This document shows, piece by piece, positions 9,135 to 19,300 of a stretch of 64,000 nt of DNA. The DNA lies in contig NZ_AXVR01000015.1 of assembly GCF_000484695.1 (NCBI RefSeq), forward strand, positions 28,552-92,551, given 5' to 3'. This DNA comes from Salinispora cortesiana. GTDB lineage: Bacteria; Actinomycetota; Actinomycetes; Mycobacteriales; Micromonosporaceae. The first letter of the stretch is position 1. The number at the start of each line of letters is the position of its first letter. Both the position numbers and the translations under genes were made by a program. Under the pieces are notes generated by a model. The model was not told the DNA's origin. It saw only the letters and a list, made by a program, of their open reading frames with translations, and searched no databases.

Positions 9135-11609
9135 TCACGCCGGTTCGCTCGGTCCCCCAGGCTGCGGCTCGGAGCTGGCGGGCGTCGCCGTCTCGACCGG
9201 CGAGGTGGCGAGTTCCGCTCCGCCGAAGAGGCGGGGCAGGGTGGCGCTGTGCGCCGCACGCAACTCCGCCAGGCTGAGCCGGAACTGCCCGTGCAACTCC
9301 AGCGCACCACCCGCCGGATCGGTGACGCCGATCCGCTCGCACGGCACGCCCTGCTCGGCGGCCAGCCCAGTGAACGCCTTCTCGTGCCCGCGCGGCACCG
9401 AGACCAACACCCGGCCAGCGGACTCGCTGAACAGGAAGACGAACGGCATCGAGCCGTCGGTGAACTGCTCCGGCAGAGTGACCTGGGCACCGACCCCCCG
9501 GCGCAGGCAGGACTCGACCAGGCCCTGCGCCAGACCGCCGTCGGAGAGATCGTGCGCGGAGCTGAGGTGCCCGCCCCGGGCTGCCACCGCCATCAGGTCG
9601 GCGATCGCCCGCTCGCGGTCGAGGTCCACCCGGGGAGGTACGCCGCCGAGGTGTTTGTGGGTAGCCCACGCCCACTCCGAGCCGGACAACTCCACGTGCG
9701 TCTCACCGAGCAGGTAGATCTGGTCGTGTCCGTCGTCGCGCGGGACAAAGCCCATCGGGACCCGGTCGGCCACGTCGTCCAGCACACCGAGGACACCCAC
9801 CACCGGGGTCGGATGGATGGCTGCCGCACCGGTCTGATTGTAGAAGCTGACGTTACCCCCGGTCACCGGGATGCCCAGCTCGCGGCAGCCGTCGGCGATG
9901 CCCCGGACGGCCTCGGCGAACTGCCACATCACGCCCGGGTCCTCCGGCGAGCCAAAGTTGAGGCAGTCGGTGACGGCGATCGGCTTGGCGCCGCTCACCG
10001 CCACGTTCCGGTACGCCTCGGCCAGCGCGAGCTTGGCACCGTGGTACGGGTCGAGGCGCGCGTACCGGCCGTTGCCGTCGACGGAGAGCGCGATGCCGAT
10101 ACCACTGCGCTCGTCGATCCGGATCACACCGGAGTCCTCGGGCTGGGCGAGCACGGTGTTGCCCAGCACGTACCGGTCGTACTGCTCGGTGACCCAGGTC
10201 TTGTCCGCGAGGTTCGGCGAGGCGATCATCCGCAGGACCGTCTCCCGCAGGGCCTCCGGGTCACTCGGCCGGGGCAGGGTCTCTGCTCGGTCGGCCTGGA
10301 GCAGGATCAGGTCGGCCGGCTCCCGCATCGGCCGGTGGTACACCGGACCGTCGTCGGCCAGCGAACCCGGCGGGACGTCAACGACCAGATGGTCCCGCCA
10401 GGTGACGACCAGGCGGCCCGGCTGCCCGTCCGCTGCCGGTGGGGTGACCTCACCGATCGCGGTGGCGAGCACGCCCCACTTCTCGGCGGTCTTGAGCACC
10501 GCCTCCAGCTTCTCCGGCTCGACCACCAGCAGCATCCGCTCCTGGGACTCGCTGGCGAGGATCTCGTGCGGCTCCATCGAGGCTTCCCGCAGTGGGACCC
10601 GCTCGAGCCAGACCCGCATGCCGGTACCCGCGGCGGCGGCGGTCTCGGCGAGGGCACAGGTCAGCCCGGCGCCGCCGAGGTCCTGGATGCCGACGACGAG
10701 CTGCTCGTCGTAGAGCTCCAGGCAGGCCTCGATGAGCAGCTTCTCGATGAACGGGTCACCCACCTGCACCGAGGGGCGGCGCTGCTCGCTGCCCTCGTCG
10801 AAGGTGGCGCTGGCCAGCACCGACACGCCGCCGATGCCGTCCCGGCCGGTCTTGGCGCCCATCAGCACCACGACGTTTCCGTCGCCGGCGGCGGCCTTGT
10901 TCTGGAGTCGGTCGATCGGCAGCACCCCGACGCAGAGGGCATTGACCAGCGGGTTGCCCTGGTAGCAGGGGTCGAAGACGACCTCGCCGCCGATGTTCGG
11001 CAGGCCGAGGCGGTTGCCGTAGCCGCCGACCCCGGCGACCACGCCGGGTAGCACGCGAGCGGTGTCGGGGTGGTCGGCCGCGCCGAAGCGCAGCGGGTCC
11101 ATCACCGCGACCGGACGCGCACCCATGGCGAGGATGTCCCGGACGATGCCGCCGACGCCGGTCGCCGCGCCCTGGTAGGGCTCGACGAAGCTCGGGTGGT
11201 TGTGCGACTCGACCTTGAAGGTCACCGCGAGCTCGTCGGAGACCCGCACCACACCCGCGTTCTCACCGATACCGGCGAGCATCCGGTCGCTGGCCGGGGC
11301 CTTCTCCCCGAACTGGCGCAGGTGCACCTTGCTCGACTTGTAGGAGCAGTGCTCACTCCACATGATCGAGTACATGGCCAGCTCGGCCTGGGTGGGCCGC
11401 CGGTCAAGCACCTGCCGGATCCGCTGGTACTCGTCGTCCCGGAGACCGAGGTCGGCGTAGGGCTGAAGCTCGTCCGGGCTGTCGCCAGCGTGGGGGACGG
11501 TGTCCACGCCCCCGGCCCAGCCGGTGACGGCGGCGCCTCGGTCAGGCGCGGCCGTCGGTCCGGCTACTGCGGCGGCTGAGGTGTCCCGGGCCGGGTCCTG
11601 GGTGGTCAT
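9135..11609 (-). CDS. purL: Phosphoribosylformylglycinamidine synthase, large subunit
   Basis: Step 4 of purine synthesis (FGAR to FGAM) in the three-protein PurLQS form. 824 aa: the small-type PurL core plus an Ala/Pro-rich N-terminal extension of about 50 residues. Two AIR-synthetase-like halves are visible: [19 protein letters not shown] and [14 protein letters not shown] strands ([14 protein letters not shown]) near residues 80-160, and a second half with [14 protein letters not shown] and later [19 protein letters not shown] precedes the ATG. It is 67 bases downstream of purQ; the order purS-purQ-purL is typical of Actinobacteria. Confidence 0.95.
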   Translation of the reverse strand: MTTQDPARDTSAAAVAGPTAAPDRGAAVTGWAGGVDTVPHAGDSPDELQPYADLGLRDDEYQRIRQVLDRRPTQAELAMYSIMWSEHCSYKSSKVHLRQFGEKAPASDRMLAGIGENAGVVRVSDELAVTFKVESHNHPSFVEPYQGAATGVGGIVRDILAMGARPVAVMDPLRFGAADHPDTARVLPGVVAGVGGYGNRLGLPNIGGEVVFDPCYQGNPLVNALCVGVLPIDRLQNKAAAGDGNVVVLMGAKTGRDGIGGVSVLASATFDEGSEQRRPSVQVGDPFIEKLLIEACLELYDEQLVVGIQDLGGAGLTCALAETAAAAGTGMRVWLERVPLREASMEPHEILASESQERMLLVVEPEKLEAVLKTAEKWGVLATAIGEVTPPAADGQPGRLVVTWRDHLVVDVPPGSLADDGPVYHRPMREPADLILLQADRAETLPRPSDPEALRETVLRMIASPNLADKTWVTEQYDRYVLGNTVLAQPEDSGVIRIDERSGIGIALSVDGNGRYARLDPYHGAKLALAEAYRNVAVSGAKPIAVTDCLNFGSPEDPGVMWQFAEAVRGIADGCRELGIPVTGGNVSFYNQTGAAAIHPTPVVGVLGVLDDVADRVPMGFVPRDDGHDQIYLLGETHVELSGSEWAWATHKHLGGVPPRVDLDRERAIADLMAVAARGGHLSSAHDLSDGGLAQGLVESCLRRGVGAQVTLPEQFTDGSMPFVFLFSESAGRVLVSVPRGHEKAFTGLAAEQGVPCERIGVTDPAGGALELHGQFRLSLAELRAAHSATLPRLFGGAELATSPVETATPASSEPQPGGPSEPA

Positions 11610-11676
11610 GACCTCTCCTTGTTACGCAGCGGGCCGCCCGTCGGGCGGGTGAGCCGACCGATGATGCCGCCTGCGG

Positions 11677-12357
11677 TCACGCCGCGGTCTCCACCAGGTG
11701 CTTGAGCGCCGAGGTGAAGAAGCCGAGGCCGTCCAGGGAGGGGCCGGTGAGCTCCTCCACCGCATGCTCCGGGTGCGGCATGATGCCGACGACGTTTCCG
11801 GCGGAGTTGGTGATCGCGGCGATGTCCCGCTGGGATCCGTTCGGGTTGCCCACGTAGCGGGCGACCACCCGGCCCTCGGCTTCGAGCTGGTCCAGCGTCG
11901 CGTCGTCCGCGACGTAGCAGCCTTCGCCGTTCTTGACCGGGATCAGCACCTCCTGGCCGGGCTGGAACGCGTTGGTCCAGGCGGTGCCGGCCGACTCGAT
12001 GCGCAGGACCTGGTCCCGGTTGCGGAAGTGCAGGTGCTGGTTCCGGGTCAGCGCACCGGGCAGCAGGTGGGCCTCGCAGAGGATCTGGAAGCCGTTGCAG
12101 ATGCCGAGCACCGGCAGACCCGCTCGGGCCGCGTCCACGATCGTCTCCATCACCGCGGCGAACCGGGCGATGGCGCCGCAGCGCAGATAGTCGCCGTGCG
12201 AGAAGCCGCCGGGCAGGACGACAGCGTCCACCCCGTGCAGCTGCGGGTCGGCGTGCCAGAGACGGACCGGCTCGGCGCCGGCGAGCCGGACGGCCCGGGC
12301 GGCGTCCCCGTCGTCAAGCGAACCGGGGAACGTGACCACGCCTACTCGGGCGGTCAC
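11677..12357 (-). CDS. purQ: Phosphoribosylformylglycinamidine synthase, glutaminase subunit
   Basis: Class I glutaminase that supplies ammonia to PurL. 226 aa. The nucleophile is C87 in [11 protein letters not shown] and the His/Glu pair lies in [10 protein letters not shown] near residue 200. The oxyanion region is [14 protein letters not shown]. The GTG start overlaps the purS stop by 4 bases (GTGA), giving translational coupling. Works as a 1:2:1 type complex with PurL and PurS in bacteria that have the small PurL. Confidence 0.95.
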   Translation of the reverse strand: MTARVGVVTFPGSLDDGDAARAVRLAGAEPVRLWHADPQLHGVDAVVLPGGFSHGDYLRCGAIARFAAVMETIVDAARAGLPVLGICNGFQILCEAHLLPGALTRNQHLHFRNRDQVLRIESAGTAWTNAFQPGQEVLIPVKNGEGCYVADDATLDQLEAEGRVVARYVGNPNGSQRDIAAITNSAGNVVGIMPHPEHAVEELTGPSLDGLGFFTSALKHLVETAA

Positions 12358-12617
12358 GGTTGGGCGTCCACGGTCTCGCCATCCTCGGCCAGGCGGATGG
12401 TGAAATCCTCGATGACCGGGTTGGCGAGCAGCTTGTCGGCGATTTCCCGGGTCTGATTCAGATCTGGCTCCCCGGCGAACTCGATCTCGATCCGTCGGCC
12501 GATCCGGACCGAGGCGACGTCGGTGACGCCGAGCCGGGGCAGCGCGTTAGCGACGGCCTGTCCCTGCGGATCGAGGATCTCAGGTTTGAGCATGACGTCG
12601 ACGACGACGCGAGGCAC
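12354..12617 (-). CDS. purS: Phosphoribosylformylglycinamidine synthase subunit PurS
   Basis: 87-aa scaffold that joins PurL and PurQ and helps ammonia channelling. The sequence [18 protein letters not shown] and the [13 protein letters not shown] strand are diagnostic. The GTG at 12617 with AGGAGTGCCCA upstream is the start; longer in-frame readings lack a ribosome site. First gene of the purSQL operon. Confidence 0.95.
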   Translation of the reverse strand: MPRVVVDVMLKPEILDPQGQAVANALPRLGVTDVASVRIGRRIEIEFAGEPDLNQTREIADKLLANPVIEDFTIRLAEDGETVDAQP

Positions 12618-13125
12618 TGGGCACTCCTGACTGTGTACGCAGTTGGGTGCCGACCCACTAGGGGCGAGCGCAGCCAGCCTACCTGGCAGATATCGCGCGG
12701 GCCGCACCGGCCGCACGCGGTTTGGGCGATCTCCGGGCGCAGTTAAGGCGGGACACCAAGACCGATGCCTTTCCGTTGTGCTCTCGATGCGATTTCGTTG
12801 CCACCTACCGCGCAGTACCGGGAGCTACCCGCGGGGTGATACGACCGAACCAATCTAAACCCTTCAATGCAAATCCCGGAAACCGTCACGGGAGTCCCAC
12901 CAACCAGCAGGTCGGCGTCGTCAGCAGCATCAGCCTCCGGATCCGCGGCGGGGTCACGGACAACCGTTCCTGGATCGCCTCGATTTCCGGTGTCTGACGG
13001 TTAACGCCACCACGGCGCAGGTGGTCGACCAAGCGCCGACCGTCCGCGCCGCGCTGTTTTTCACCATCCGATCAGGTGAACAAGGCCCACGTTCAACCCC
13101 AGCGCCGACTGACAGCATCAGAACC
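12618..13125. other. Intergenic region between divergent purS and the UPF0145 gene
   Basis: 508 bases without a gene that I can support. It must hold the purS promoter (minus) and the UPF0145 promoter (plus). One weak plus-strand reading frame (12722-12997) contains a CSRC pair and no family resemblance. The middle (about 12830-12900) is less GC-rich than its surroundings. Confidence 0.5.
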
Positions 13126-13587
13126 GTGCTGGTCGTGACGACGGATCAACTACCCGGTTATGAGGTCCGCCAGATCCTCGGCGAGGTGGTCTCCTCGATG
13201 GCCAGGACCCGTAACCCGTACCGCGAGGGCGTAAAGAACCTCCGGGGCGGCGCCTACGACCCGATGGCGCCGGACAACCTCACCCGCTGGCGGGCCGACT
13301 CGGTGGCCCGCCTCGGCGAGGAGGCCCGCCGGCTCGGCGCGAACGCGGTGATCGGGATGCGGTTCGACAGCCGGGACTGCGGCGAGATGTGGATGGAGAT
13401 CTGCGCCTACGGCACAGCGGTGATCGTGGTACCCCGGGTCCCCGACGTCATGCCCCCCGACCAGCCCCTGGTGGCGGCGGAGACCGCACACGAGCCGACG
13501 ATCACGCCCGAGCCCAGCGGCATCGGCGAGCCGGCCACCGCACCCGACCTGCGGAGCGCGGCCGAGACCCCCACCCCCGAACCCTGA
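13126..13587 (+). CDS. UPF0145 (YbjQ-like) putative heavy-metal-binding domain protein
   Basis: 153 aa. Residues 1-105 match the UPF0145/YbjQ family: VLVVTTDQLPGYEVRQILGEV start, GAYDPM loop, EEARRLGANAVIGMRFDSR, and a terminal beta strand AYGTAVIVV. Homologues form pentamers and are named for possible metal binding, though the role is unproven. The last 45 residues are a Pro/Glu/Thr-rich tail. The GTG is chosen because the family starts exactly here. No ribosome site is visible, and CAGCAT lies 7 bases upstream, so a leaderless transcript is possible. Confidence 0.8.
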   Translation: MLVVTTDQLPGYEVRQILGEVVSSMARTRNPYREGVKNLRGGAYDPMAPDNLTRWRADSVARLGEEARRLGANAVIGMRFDSRDCGEMWMEICAYGTAVIVVPRVPDVMPPDQPLVAAETAHEPTITPEPSGIGEPATAPDLRSAAETPTPEP

Positions 13588-13643
13588 CCACCGCGTCCCG
13601 CCCCTCGGGGACCGACGCCGGTGGCCCAGGGCGGGGGCGGCGA

Positions 13644-15068
13644 TCAGAGGATCGGCGGCGGGCCGTACGCGGCGGCCCGGGGGTGGCGGTCGAGCACCGC
13701 CGCGACTCGCTGCACCACCGCCTGGACCTGGGCGGGGGCGGCACCGACGAAGGCCGTACGGTCGGCCACCAGCTCGGCGATGTCGGCCCGGGTCAGGTTC
13801 AGCCGGTCGTCGGCGGCGAGCCGGTCGAAAAGGTCGTTCTCGGTGGTGCCCTTCTCGCGCATCGCCAGCGCGACCGCCACGGCGTGCTCCTTGATCACCT
13901 CGTGGGCGACCTCCCGGCCGACACCCCGCCGTACCGCCGCGACCAGGATCTTGGTGGTGGCCAGGAACGGCAGGAACCGCTCCAACTCCCGGTTGACCAC
14001 CGCCGGGTACGCACCGAAGTCGTCCAGCACGGTGAGGAACGTCTGGAACAGCCCGTCAGCGGCGAAGAAGGCGTCCGGCAGCGCCACCCGACGCACCACC
14101 GAGCAGGAGACATCCCCCTCGTTCCACTGGTCACCGGCGAGCTCACCGACCATCGACAGGTAACCCCGGAGGATCACCGCGAAGCCGTTCACCCGCTCCG
14201 ACGACCGGGTGTTCATCTTATGCGGCATCGCACTGGAGCCGACCTGGCCCGGCTGGAAGCCCTCGGTGGCCAGCTCCTGGCCGACCATCAACCGGATCGT
14301 GGTGGCCAACGACGACGGCCCGGCCGCCACCTGGGACAACGCCGAGAGCACGTCGAAGTCGAGCGAACGCGGGTAGACCTGCCCGACGCTGTCCAGCACC
14401 CGACCGAACCCGAGGTGCTTCGCCACCCGTCGCTCCAACTCGGCCAGCTTGCCGGCGTCCCCGTCGAGCAGGTCGAGCTGGTCCGCGGCGGTGCCGACCG
14501 GGCCCTTGATCCCCCGCAGCGGGTACCGCCCGATCAGGTCGTCCAGCCGCTCGTACGCGATCAACAGCTCCTCCGCCGCCGACGCGAACCGCTTGCCCAA
14601 CGTGGTTGCCTGCGCCGCCACGTTGTGCGAGCGCCCCGTCAGCACCAGGCCGGAGTGCTCGACGGCGAGCTGGGACAGCCGAGCCAGGGTGGCGACCACC
14701 CGGTCCCGGATCAGCTCCAGGGAGGCCCGCACCTGAAGCTGCTCGACATTCTCGGTCAGATCCCGGGAGGTCATGCCCTTGTGCACGTGCTCGTGCCCGG
14801 CAAGCGCGCTGAACTCCTCGATCCGCGCCTTCACGTCGTGTCGGGTGACCCGCTCCCGCTGCGCGATCGAGGCCAGGTCGACCTGGTCGAGCACCCGCTG
14901 GTACGCCTCGACCACCCCGTCCGGCACGTCCACGCCGAGATCCCGCTGGGCGGTGAGCACGGCCAGCCAGAGCCGCCGCTCCATCCGAATCTTCTCCTCC
15001 GGGGACCAGAGGGCGACCAGCTCGGGGGAGGCGTACCGGTTGGCGAGCACGTTCGGGATCGTCGTCAC
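13644..15068 (-). CDS. purB: Adenylosuccinate lyase
   Basis: Cleaves SAICAR in step 8 of purine synthesis and adenylosuccinate in AMP synthesis. 474 aa, full length. Fumarase/aspartase superfamily signature VGSSAMPHKMNTRSSER with the catalytic serine loop, TGRSHNVAAQ with the conserved His, and HEHVHKGMTSRDLTEN near residue 95. Lies downstream of argS on the same strand, separated by a hairpin at 15130-15160, so the two are probably separate transcripts. Confidence 0.95.
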   Translation of the reverse strand: MTTIPNVLANRYASPELVALWSPEEKIRMERRLWLAVLTAQRDLGVDVPDGVVEAYQRVLDQVDLASIAQRERVTRHDVKARIEEFSALAGHEHVHKGMTSRDLTENVEQLQVRASLELIRDRVVATLARLSQLAVEHSGLVLTGRSHNVAAQATTLGKRFASAAEELLIAYERLDDLIGRYPLRGIKGPVGTAADQLDLLDGDAGKLAELERRVAKHLGFGRVLDSVGQVYPRSLDFDVLSALSQVAAGPSSLATTIRLMVGQELATEGFQPGQVGSSAMPHKMNTRSSERVNGFAVILRGYLSMVGELAGDQWNEGDVSCSVVRRVALPDAFFAADGLFQTFLTVLDDFGAYPAVVNRELERFLPFLATTKILVAAVRRGVGREVAHEVIKEHAVAVALAMREKGTTENDLFDRLAADDRLNLTRADIAELVADRTAFVGAAPAQVQAVVQRVAAVLDRHPRAAAYGPPPIL

Positions 15069-15129
15069 GGCCCTATTCTCCGGTACCCGGGCGCAGCACT
15101 CCCGGCCGGGCCGCCGCGGACCACGCGAT

Positions 15130-15160
15130 CCGGGCGCGCGGCCCGCACCGGTGCGCCCGG
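15130..15160 (-). terminator. GC-rich hairpin just after argS
   Basis: CCGGGCGC at 15130-15137 pairs perfectly with GCGCCCGG at 15153-15160, immediately downstream of the argS stop on the minus strand. There is no U-tract. Confidence 0.45.
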
Positions 15161-15163
15161 GCG

Positions 15164-16881
15164 CTACATCCGGTCGGGGGTGGCGATGCCGAGTAGGTAC
15201 AGGCCCTGCCGGAGGACCCGGGCGGTGAGATCGCAGAGGGCGAGCCGGCTGTCGCGCACCGCGTCCTCGGCCCGCAGTACCGGGCAGGCTTCGTAGAAGC
15301 CGCTGAAGGTGGTGGCGAGGGTGTGCAGGTAGCCGGCGAGCCGGTGGAACTGCAGGGTCTGCTCGACGCCGGCCACCACGGTTCCGAAACCCGCCAGTTC
15401 GAGGGCGAGGGCGTGTTCGGCCGGGTGCCGGACCGTGATCGGGGCGGGGGTGAACTGCTCGATCCCGGCCCGGCGAAAGATGGACCGGATCCGGGCGTGG
15501 GCGTACTGCACGTACGGGGCGGTGTTGCCGTCGAGGGAGAGCATCCGCTGCCAGTCGAGGACGTAGTCCTTGTTCCGGTCGGTGGACAGGTCGGCGTACT
15601 TGATGGCACCGATGCCGACCGCGCGGGCGACGTCAGCGACCTCCGTCGCGGAGAGGTCGGGGTTCTTCTGCCGGGCCAACTCGGCGGCCCGGGTCACGGC
15701 CTCCTCGAGCAGCCCGACAAGTTTGACCGAGTCACCGGTCCGGCTGCGCAGCATCCGGCCGTCCGAGCCGAGGATCGAGCCGAAGCCGAGATGCTCGGCC
15801 CGCGCCGGTGGGCTCAGCCAGCCGGCCTGCCGCGCGACCGCGTACACCAGCTCGAAGTGCTGACGCTGCGGCAGGCCGACAACGTAGAGCAACCGGGTCG
15901 CGCCGAGATCCTGGGTGCGGTGGCGGATCGCCGCCAAGTCGGTGGCGCCGTAGCCGTAGCCGCCGTCCCGCTTCCGCACAATGATCGGTAGCGGCTGCCC
16001 GTCACGGCCGGTGAAGCCGGCCGGAAAGACGCAGGCGGCGTCGCCGCTCTCCTGCAGCAGGCCGAGCCGGTCCAGCTCGTCGGTCACCGGGGCGAGCCGG
16101 TCGTTGTAGTAACTCTCCCCGCAGAAGTCCTGCTCGGTCAGGAGGACGCCGAGTTGGTCGTAGACGGTGAGGAAGTACTTCTCCGACTCGGCGACGAGCA
16201 GCCGCCACAACCGCAGCGTCAGCTCGTCCCCGCGCTGCAGGGCGACCACCCGCCGCCGGGCCCGCTCCGGAACGCGCCGTCGGCGTCGAACTTGGCCCGG
16301 GCCGCCTTGTAGAACGAGTCCAGATCCCCGACGGACAACTCGTCGGCAGCCTCCGACTCACCCAGGTCGAGCAGGTGCTCGATGAGCATCCCGAAGGGGG
16401 TGCCCCAGTCACCCAGGTGGTTGGCCTTGATCACGTGGTGCCCGCGCCATTCGAGCAGCCGTACGGCGGCGTCACCGATCACGGTCCCCCGCAGGTGCCC
16501 GACGTGCATCTCTTTGGCCACGTTCGGGGACGAATAGTCGACAACCACCGTCTCGGTGGCGGCGTTGGGCGCGACCCCGAGCCGGGTGTCGGCGGCCGCG
16601 GTCGACAGCAGCGTGCCGAGTGCCGAGTCGACGACCGTCAGATTGATGAAACCGGGACCGGACACCGCCACCGCTGAGCAGAGGTCCGCCAACTCCACCT
16701 GGCCCAGCACCTCGGCCGCGATGTCCCGGGGCGGGCGACCAAGCCGACGCGCCAGGGAGAGGGCGGCGTCGCACTGGTAGTCGGCGTGCTGCGACCGCCG
16801 CAGAACCGGGTCGACCGGTGCCCCGGCCACCGCCGAGAACGCCGGTGCCAGCCGGTCCGCCAGCAACTTCTCAAGATTCAT
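15164..16881 (-). CDS. argS: Arginyl-tRNA synthetase, interrupted by an apparent 1-base deletion
   Basis: Charges tRNA-Arg (class I synthetase). The N-terminal frame runs from ATG 16881 and carries the HIGH equivalent SPNVAKEMHVGHLRG. The C-terminal frame carries DGRMLRSRTGD (KMSKS region) and the DALR anticodon domain ending GIATPDRM. The two frames join at about 16267-16269: after FDADGAF the first frame turns into RSGPGGGW and stops at 16219, whereas the other frame reads ERARRRVVALQRGDE, which is the expected continuation. One missing base in CCGGAG explains it. No canonical -1 slippery heptamer is present. Because argS is essential and no second copy is visible here, a sequence error is as likely as a true mutation. 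Confidence 0.85.
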
Positions 16882-16922
16882 GAAAGGTACGCCAATCTCA
16901 GGGGAGCGGATCGACGACCAGG

Positions 16923-16950
16923 GTGTCCGGCGGCTCGATCCGCCGGACAC
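16923..16950. repeat. Perfect 11-bp inverted repeat between gntR and argS
   Basis: gtgtccggcgg (16923-16933) and its complement (16940-16950) flank ctcgat. It lies 42 bases upstream of the argS ATG and downstream of the gntR stop. It could end gntR transcription or act as an operator; no U-tract. Confidence 0.5.
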
Positions 16951-17082
16951 GAAGGGTCAACTCAGGCGGTCGAGGACGGTTCGCCGGAGTTCGATGCTGG
17001 ACACGGGCCGAAACCTACCGAAACTCCGGGCGCACCATCGACCGGTTTCCGCCCGCGATGTGCCCGGAAGTTGGGCCCGGGA

Positions 17083-17797
17083 CTACCCCCGCTGGTCGTA
17101 GTGCAGCTCGTGCCGGTGGCTGCCCTTGATGAGGATCGACACCTCGACCGGTCTGGCGTCGACCGATCGGATCACCCGTAGCTGGCGGAGCACCGGTACG
17201 TACGGCGGCAGGTCAAGCGCTTCGACCTCCTCCGTCGTGGGCATCCGCGCGCAAACCCGGTCCCGCGTCTGCCGCTGCGGGTACCCCAGATCCGCCAGCA
17301 CCCGCGGGGCACCACCCGGGATCTTGCGCCGCTCGGCGAGCTCCGTACCGCTGGCGATGGCCGCCGGGTAGTACGACCAGGACAGCTCGACCGGCTCGTC
17401 ACCACACATGAGCAGCCGATGCCGTAGGACCGCTCGTTCGCCCGCACCGATCCCCAGTTCCCGCGCCACCTCGGCTGGCGGCACCACCTCTGCCACCGAG
17501 CGGAGCCGGTAGGCGTACCCGTCGGAGGTGGGAGCGAGGTAAGCCGACGCCGCCACCACCAGCGGTCGCCTCGGTCGGACGTAGACGCCCTTACCCACCT
17601 CGCTGTAAACAGAGCCCTCCGCATTCAGCGCACCGAGGGCACGCTGGACTGTCGCGGTGGCAGCGGAGTACTGCTGCACGAGCGTCGGGATCGACGGCAG
17701 CGCTGACCCCGGCGGGCAACTCGCCGGACATGATGCGGGATCGCAAGTCTGCCGCGACCTGCTCATGACGGGGACGGCTGTCGGATCCACTCGCCAT
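17083..17797 (-). pseudogene. GntR-family transcriptional regulator with 1-base frameshift
   Basis: The start ATG 17797 (GGAGCGGAGC upstream) gives the typical opening MASGSDSRPRHEQVAADL RSRIMSGELPAG. The DNA-binding helix continues in another frame as SALPSIPTLVQQYSAATATV, followed by a UTRA-type effector domain to RHELHYDQRG. The shift falls in a run of four C on the plus strand (17707-17710); three would restore one 237-aa protein. The HTH and UTRA parts resemble regulators found near actinobacterial integrative elements, but no integrase is nearby. Upstream (17798-17953) the same frame stays open as AEVGYRPKQVREDIDAQL with no recognisable gene. Real decay and sequence error are both possible. 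Confidence 0.7.
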
Positions 17798-17953
17798 GTC
17801 CGCTGCTCCGCTCCGTCAGTCAATCGCCAGCTCGTACCGGAGGCACCGTCCATCTGGCTCGAGAGCTGCGCGTCGATATCCTCCCGTACCTGCTTGGGAC
17901 GATAGCCCACCTCAGCGAGAAGTCGGACGGCCTCGCACGGTTGGCGGGCGCGG

Positions 17954-19246
17954 TCAGCGTTCCAGGATGGCCGTTACGCCCTGCCCGCCCGCGGCGCAGA
18001 TCGAGATGAGCCCTCGGCCGCCGCCGCGCTCGTCGAGCAGCTTGGCCAGGGTCGCCACGATCCGGCCGCCGGTCGCGGCGAACGGGTGCCCGGCGGCCAG
18101 CGACGAACCGTTGACGTTGATCCGCTCCGGGTCGATCGCTCCGAGCGGGGCGTCCAGGCCGAGTCGGTCCTGGCAGAACTCCGGCGACTCCCAGGCGGCC
18201 AGGGTGGCCAGCACCTGCGCGGCGAACGCCTCGTGGATCTCGTAGAAGTCGAAGTCCTGGAGCGTCAGCCCGGCACGGGCCAGCAGCTGGGGCACCGCGT
18301 ACGCGGGGGCCATCAGCAGCCCCTCCTCGCCGGGTACGAAGTCCACGGCGGCCGTCTGTGACCAGGTGAACCACGCCTGCACCGGCAGGTTGTGCGCCTG
18401 CGCCCACTCTTCACTGGCGAGCAGCACGGTCGACGCGCCGTCGGTCAGCGGCGACGAGTTGCCGGCGGTCATGGTGGCCTGCTCGGCGTCCGGGCCCTTC
18501 GTGCCGAAGACCGGGCGGAGGCTGCCGAGCTTCTCCAGGCTGGTGTCGGGCCGCAGGTTCTGGTCCCGGGTGAGCCCGAGGTACGGCGTCATCAGGTCGT
18601 CGAAGAACCCCCGCTCGTACGCGGCGGCCAGCCGGTGGTGCGACCGCAACGCCAGCTCGTCCTGCGCCTGCCGGTCGACCTGCCAACGCAGGGCGGTACG
18701 GGCGGCGTGCTCGCCCATGGACAGGCCGGTGCGGGGCTCGGCGTTGCGGGGAAGCTCCGGCCGGAACGGATGTGAGGGGCGCAGCCGGCTGGCGGTCCGC
18801 ACCCGCTCCCCGAGGGTCCGGGCACTGTTCAACTTGAGCAGTGTGCGCCGCATCTGCTCGTTCACGGCGAGCGGCGCGTCCGAGGTGGTGTCGACGCCAC
18901 CGGCGATACCGACCTCGAGCTGCCCCAGAGCGATCTTGTTGGCGACCAGGATGGCGGCCTCCAGGCCGGTGCCGCAGGCCTGCTGGATGTCGTAGGCGGG
19001 GGTGTGCGGGTCGAGCTTCGAGCCGAGCACCACCTCGCGGGTCAGGTTGAAGTCCCGGGAGTGCTTCAGCACGGCGCCCGCGACCACCTCGCCGACCCGC
19101 TGGCCGGCCAGGCCGTAACGGGCGACCAGCCCGTCGAGGGCCGCGCCGAGCAGGTCCGCGTTGGACGCCTCGGCGTATCGCGAGTTGGAGCGGGCAAAGG
19201 GGATGCGGTTGCCGCCGATGACCGCGACCCGCCGGATGTTCTGCAC
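17954..19246 (-). CDS. fadA2: Acetyl-CoA C-acyltransferase (thiolase), FadA2-like
   Basis: Thiolysis of 3-oxoacyl-CoA in beta-oxidation, or condensation of acyl-CoAs. 430 aa from GTG 19246, which has AGAGGAGGCGGG upstream. Catalytic elements: nucleophile in IQQACGTGLEA, HEAF in FYEIHEAFAAQ, GHPF in LAAGHPFAATGGR, and the second Cys in ISICAAGGQG. It is divergent from the FabG4-type gene with 54 bases between, the arrangement of fadA2 and fabG4-htdX in Mycobacterium tuberculosis. A palindrome in that gap resembles the TetR site at 23.0 kb. Confidence 0.9.
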   Translation of the reverse strand: MQNIRRVAVIGGNRIPFARSNSRYAEASNADLLGAALDGLVARYGLAGQRVGEVVAGAVLKHSRDFNLTREVVLGSKLDPHTPAYDIQQACGTGLEAAILVANKIALGQLEVGIAGGVDTTSDAPLAVNEQMRRTLLKLNSARTLGERVRTASRLRPSHPFRPELPRNAEPRTGLSMGEHAARTALRWQVDRQAQDELALRSHHRLAAAYERGFFDDLMTPYLGLTRDQNLRPDTSLEKLGSLRPVFGTKGPDAEQATMTAGNSSPLTDGASTVLLASEEWAQAHNLPVQAWFTWSQTAAVDFVPGEEGLLMAPAYAVPQLLARAGLTLQDFDFYEIHEAFAAQVLATLAAWESPEFCQDRLGLDAPLGAIDPERINVNGSSLAAGHPFAATGGRIVATLAKLLDERGGGRGLISICAAGGQGVTAILER

Positions 19247-19275
19247 GTTTCCCGCCTCCTCTGGGGTTGCTCTCA

Positions 19276-19300
19276 ACCTACTCGCCAGTAGGCTACGCCT
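19276..19300. promoter_or_regulatory. Divergent promoter with TetR-like operator and leaderless start for fabG4
   Basis: CCTACT-cgcc-AGTAGG is an inverted repeat (19277-19292). The whole segment acctactcgccagtaggct aligns with acctactcgtgcgtagggtt at 22999-23018 beside the tetR gene. TAGGCT (19289-19294) is a TANNNT -10 box 6 bases before the fabG4 ATG, so the operator overlaps the promoter and the mRNA may be leaderless. Confidence 0.55.

Noticed and set aside
12722..12997. 91-codon frame with a CSRC pair between purS and the UPF0145 gene
   Set aside because: No ribosome site, no recognisable domain, poor codon-position bias by eye; treated as intergenic.
13085..13110. tRNA T-arm-like gttcaacccc near 13091
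   Set aside because: No acceptor stem, D-arm or anticodon arm at the right distances. No tRNA was found anywhere in the window.
13389..15296. 635-codon plus-strand frame opposite purB
   Set aside because: Exact antisense of the well-supported purB gene; composition Arg/Gly/His-rich, typical of shadow frames.
16225..16275. Programmed -1 ribosomal frameshift in argS
   Set aside because: No X-XXY-YYZ heptamer in the correct phase and no reason for frameshifting in this gene; indel or sequence error is simpler.
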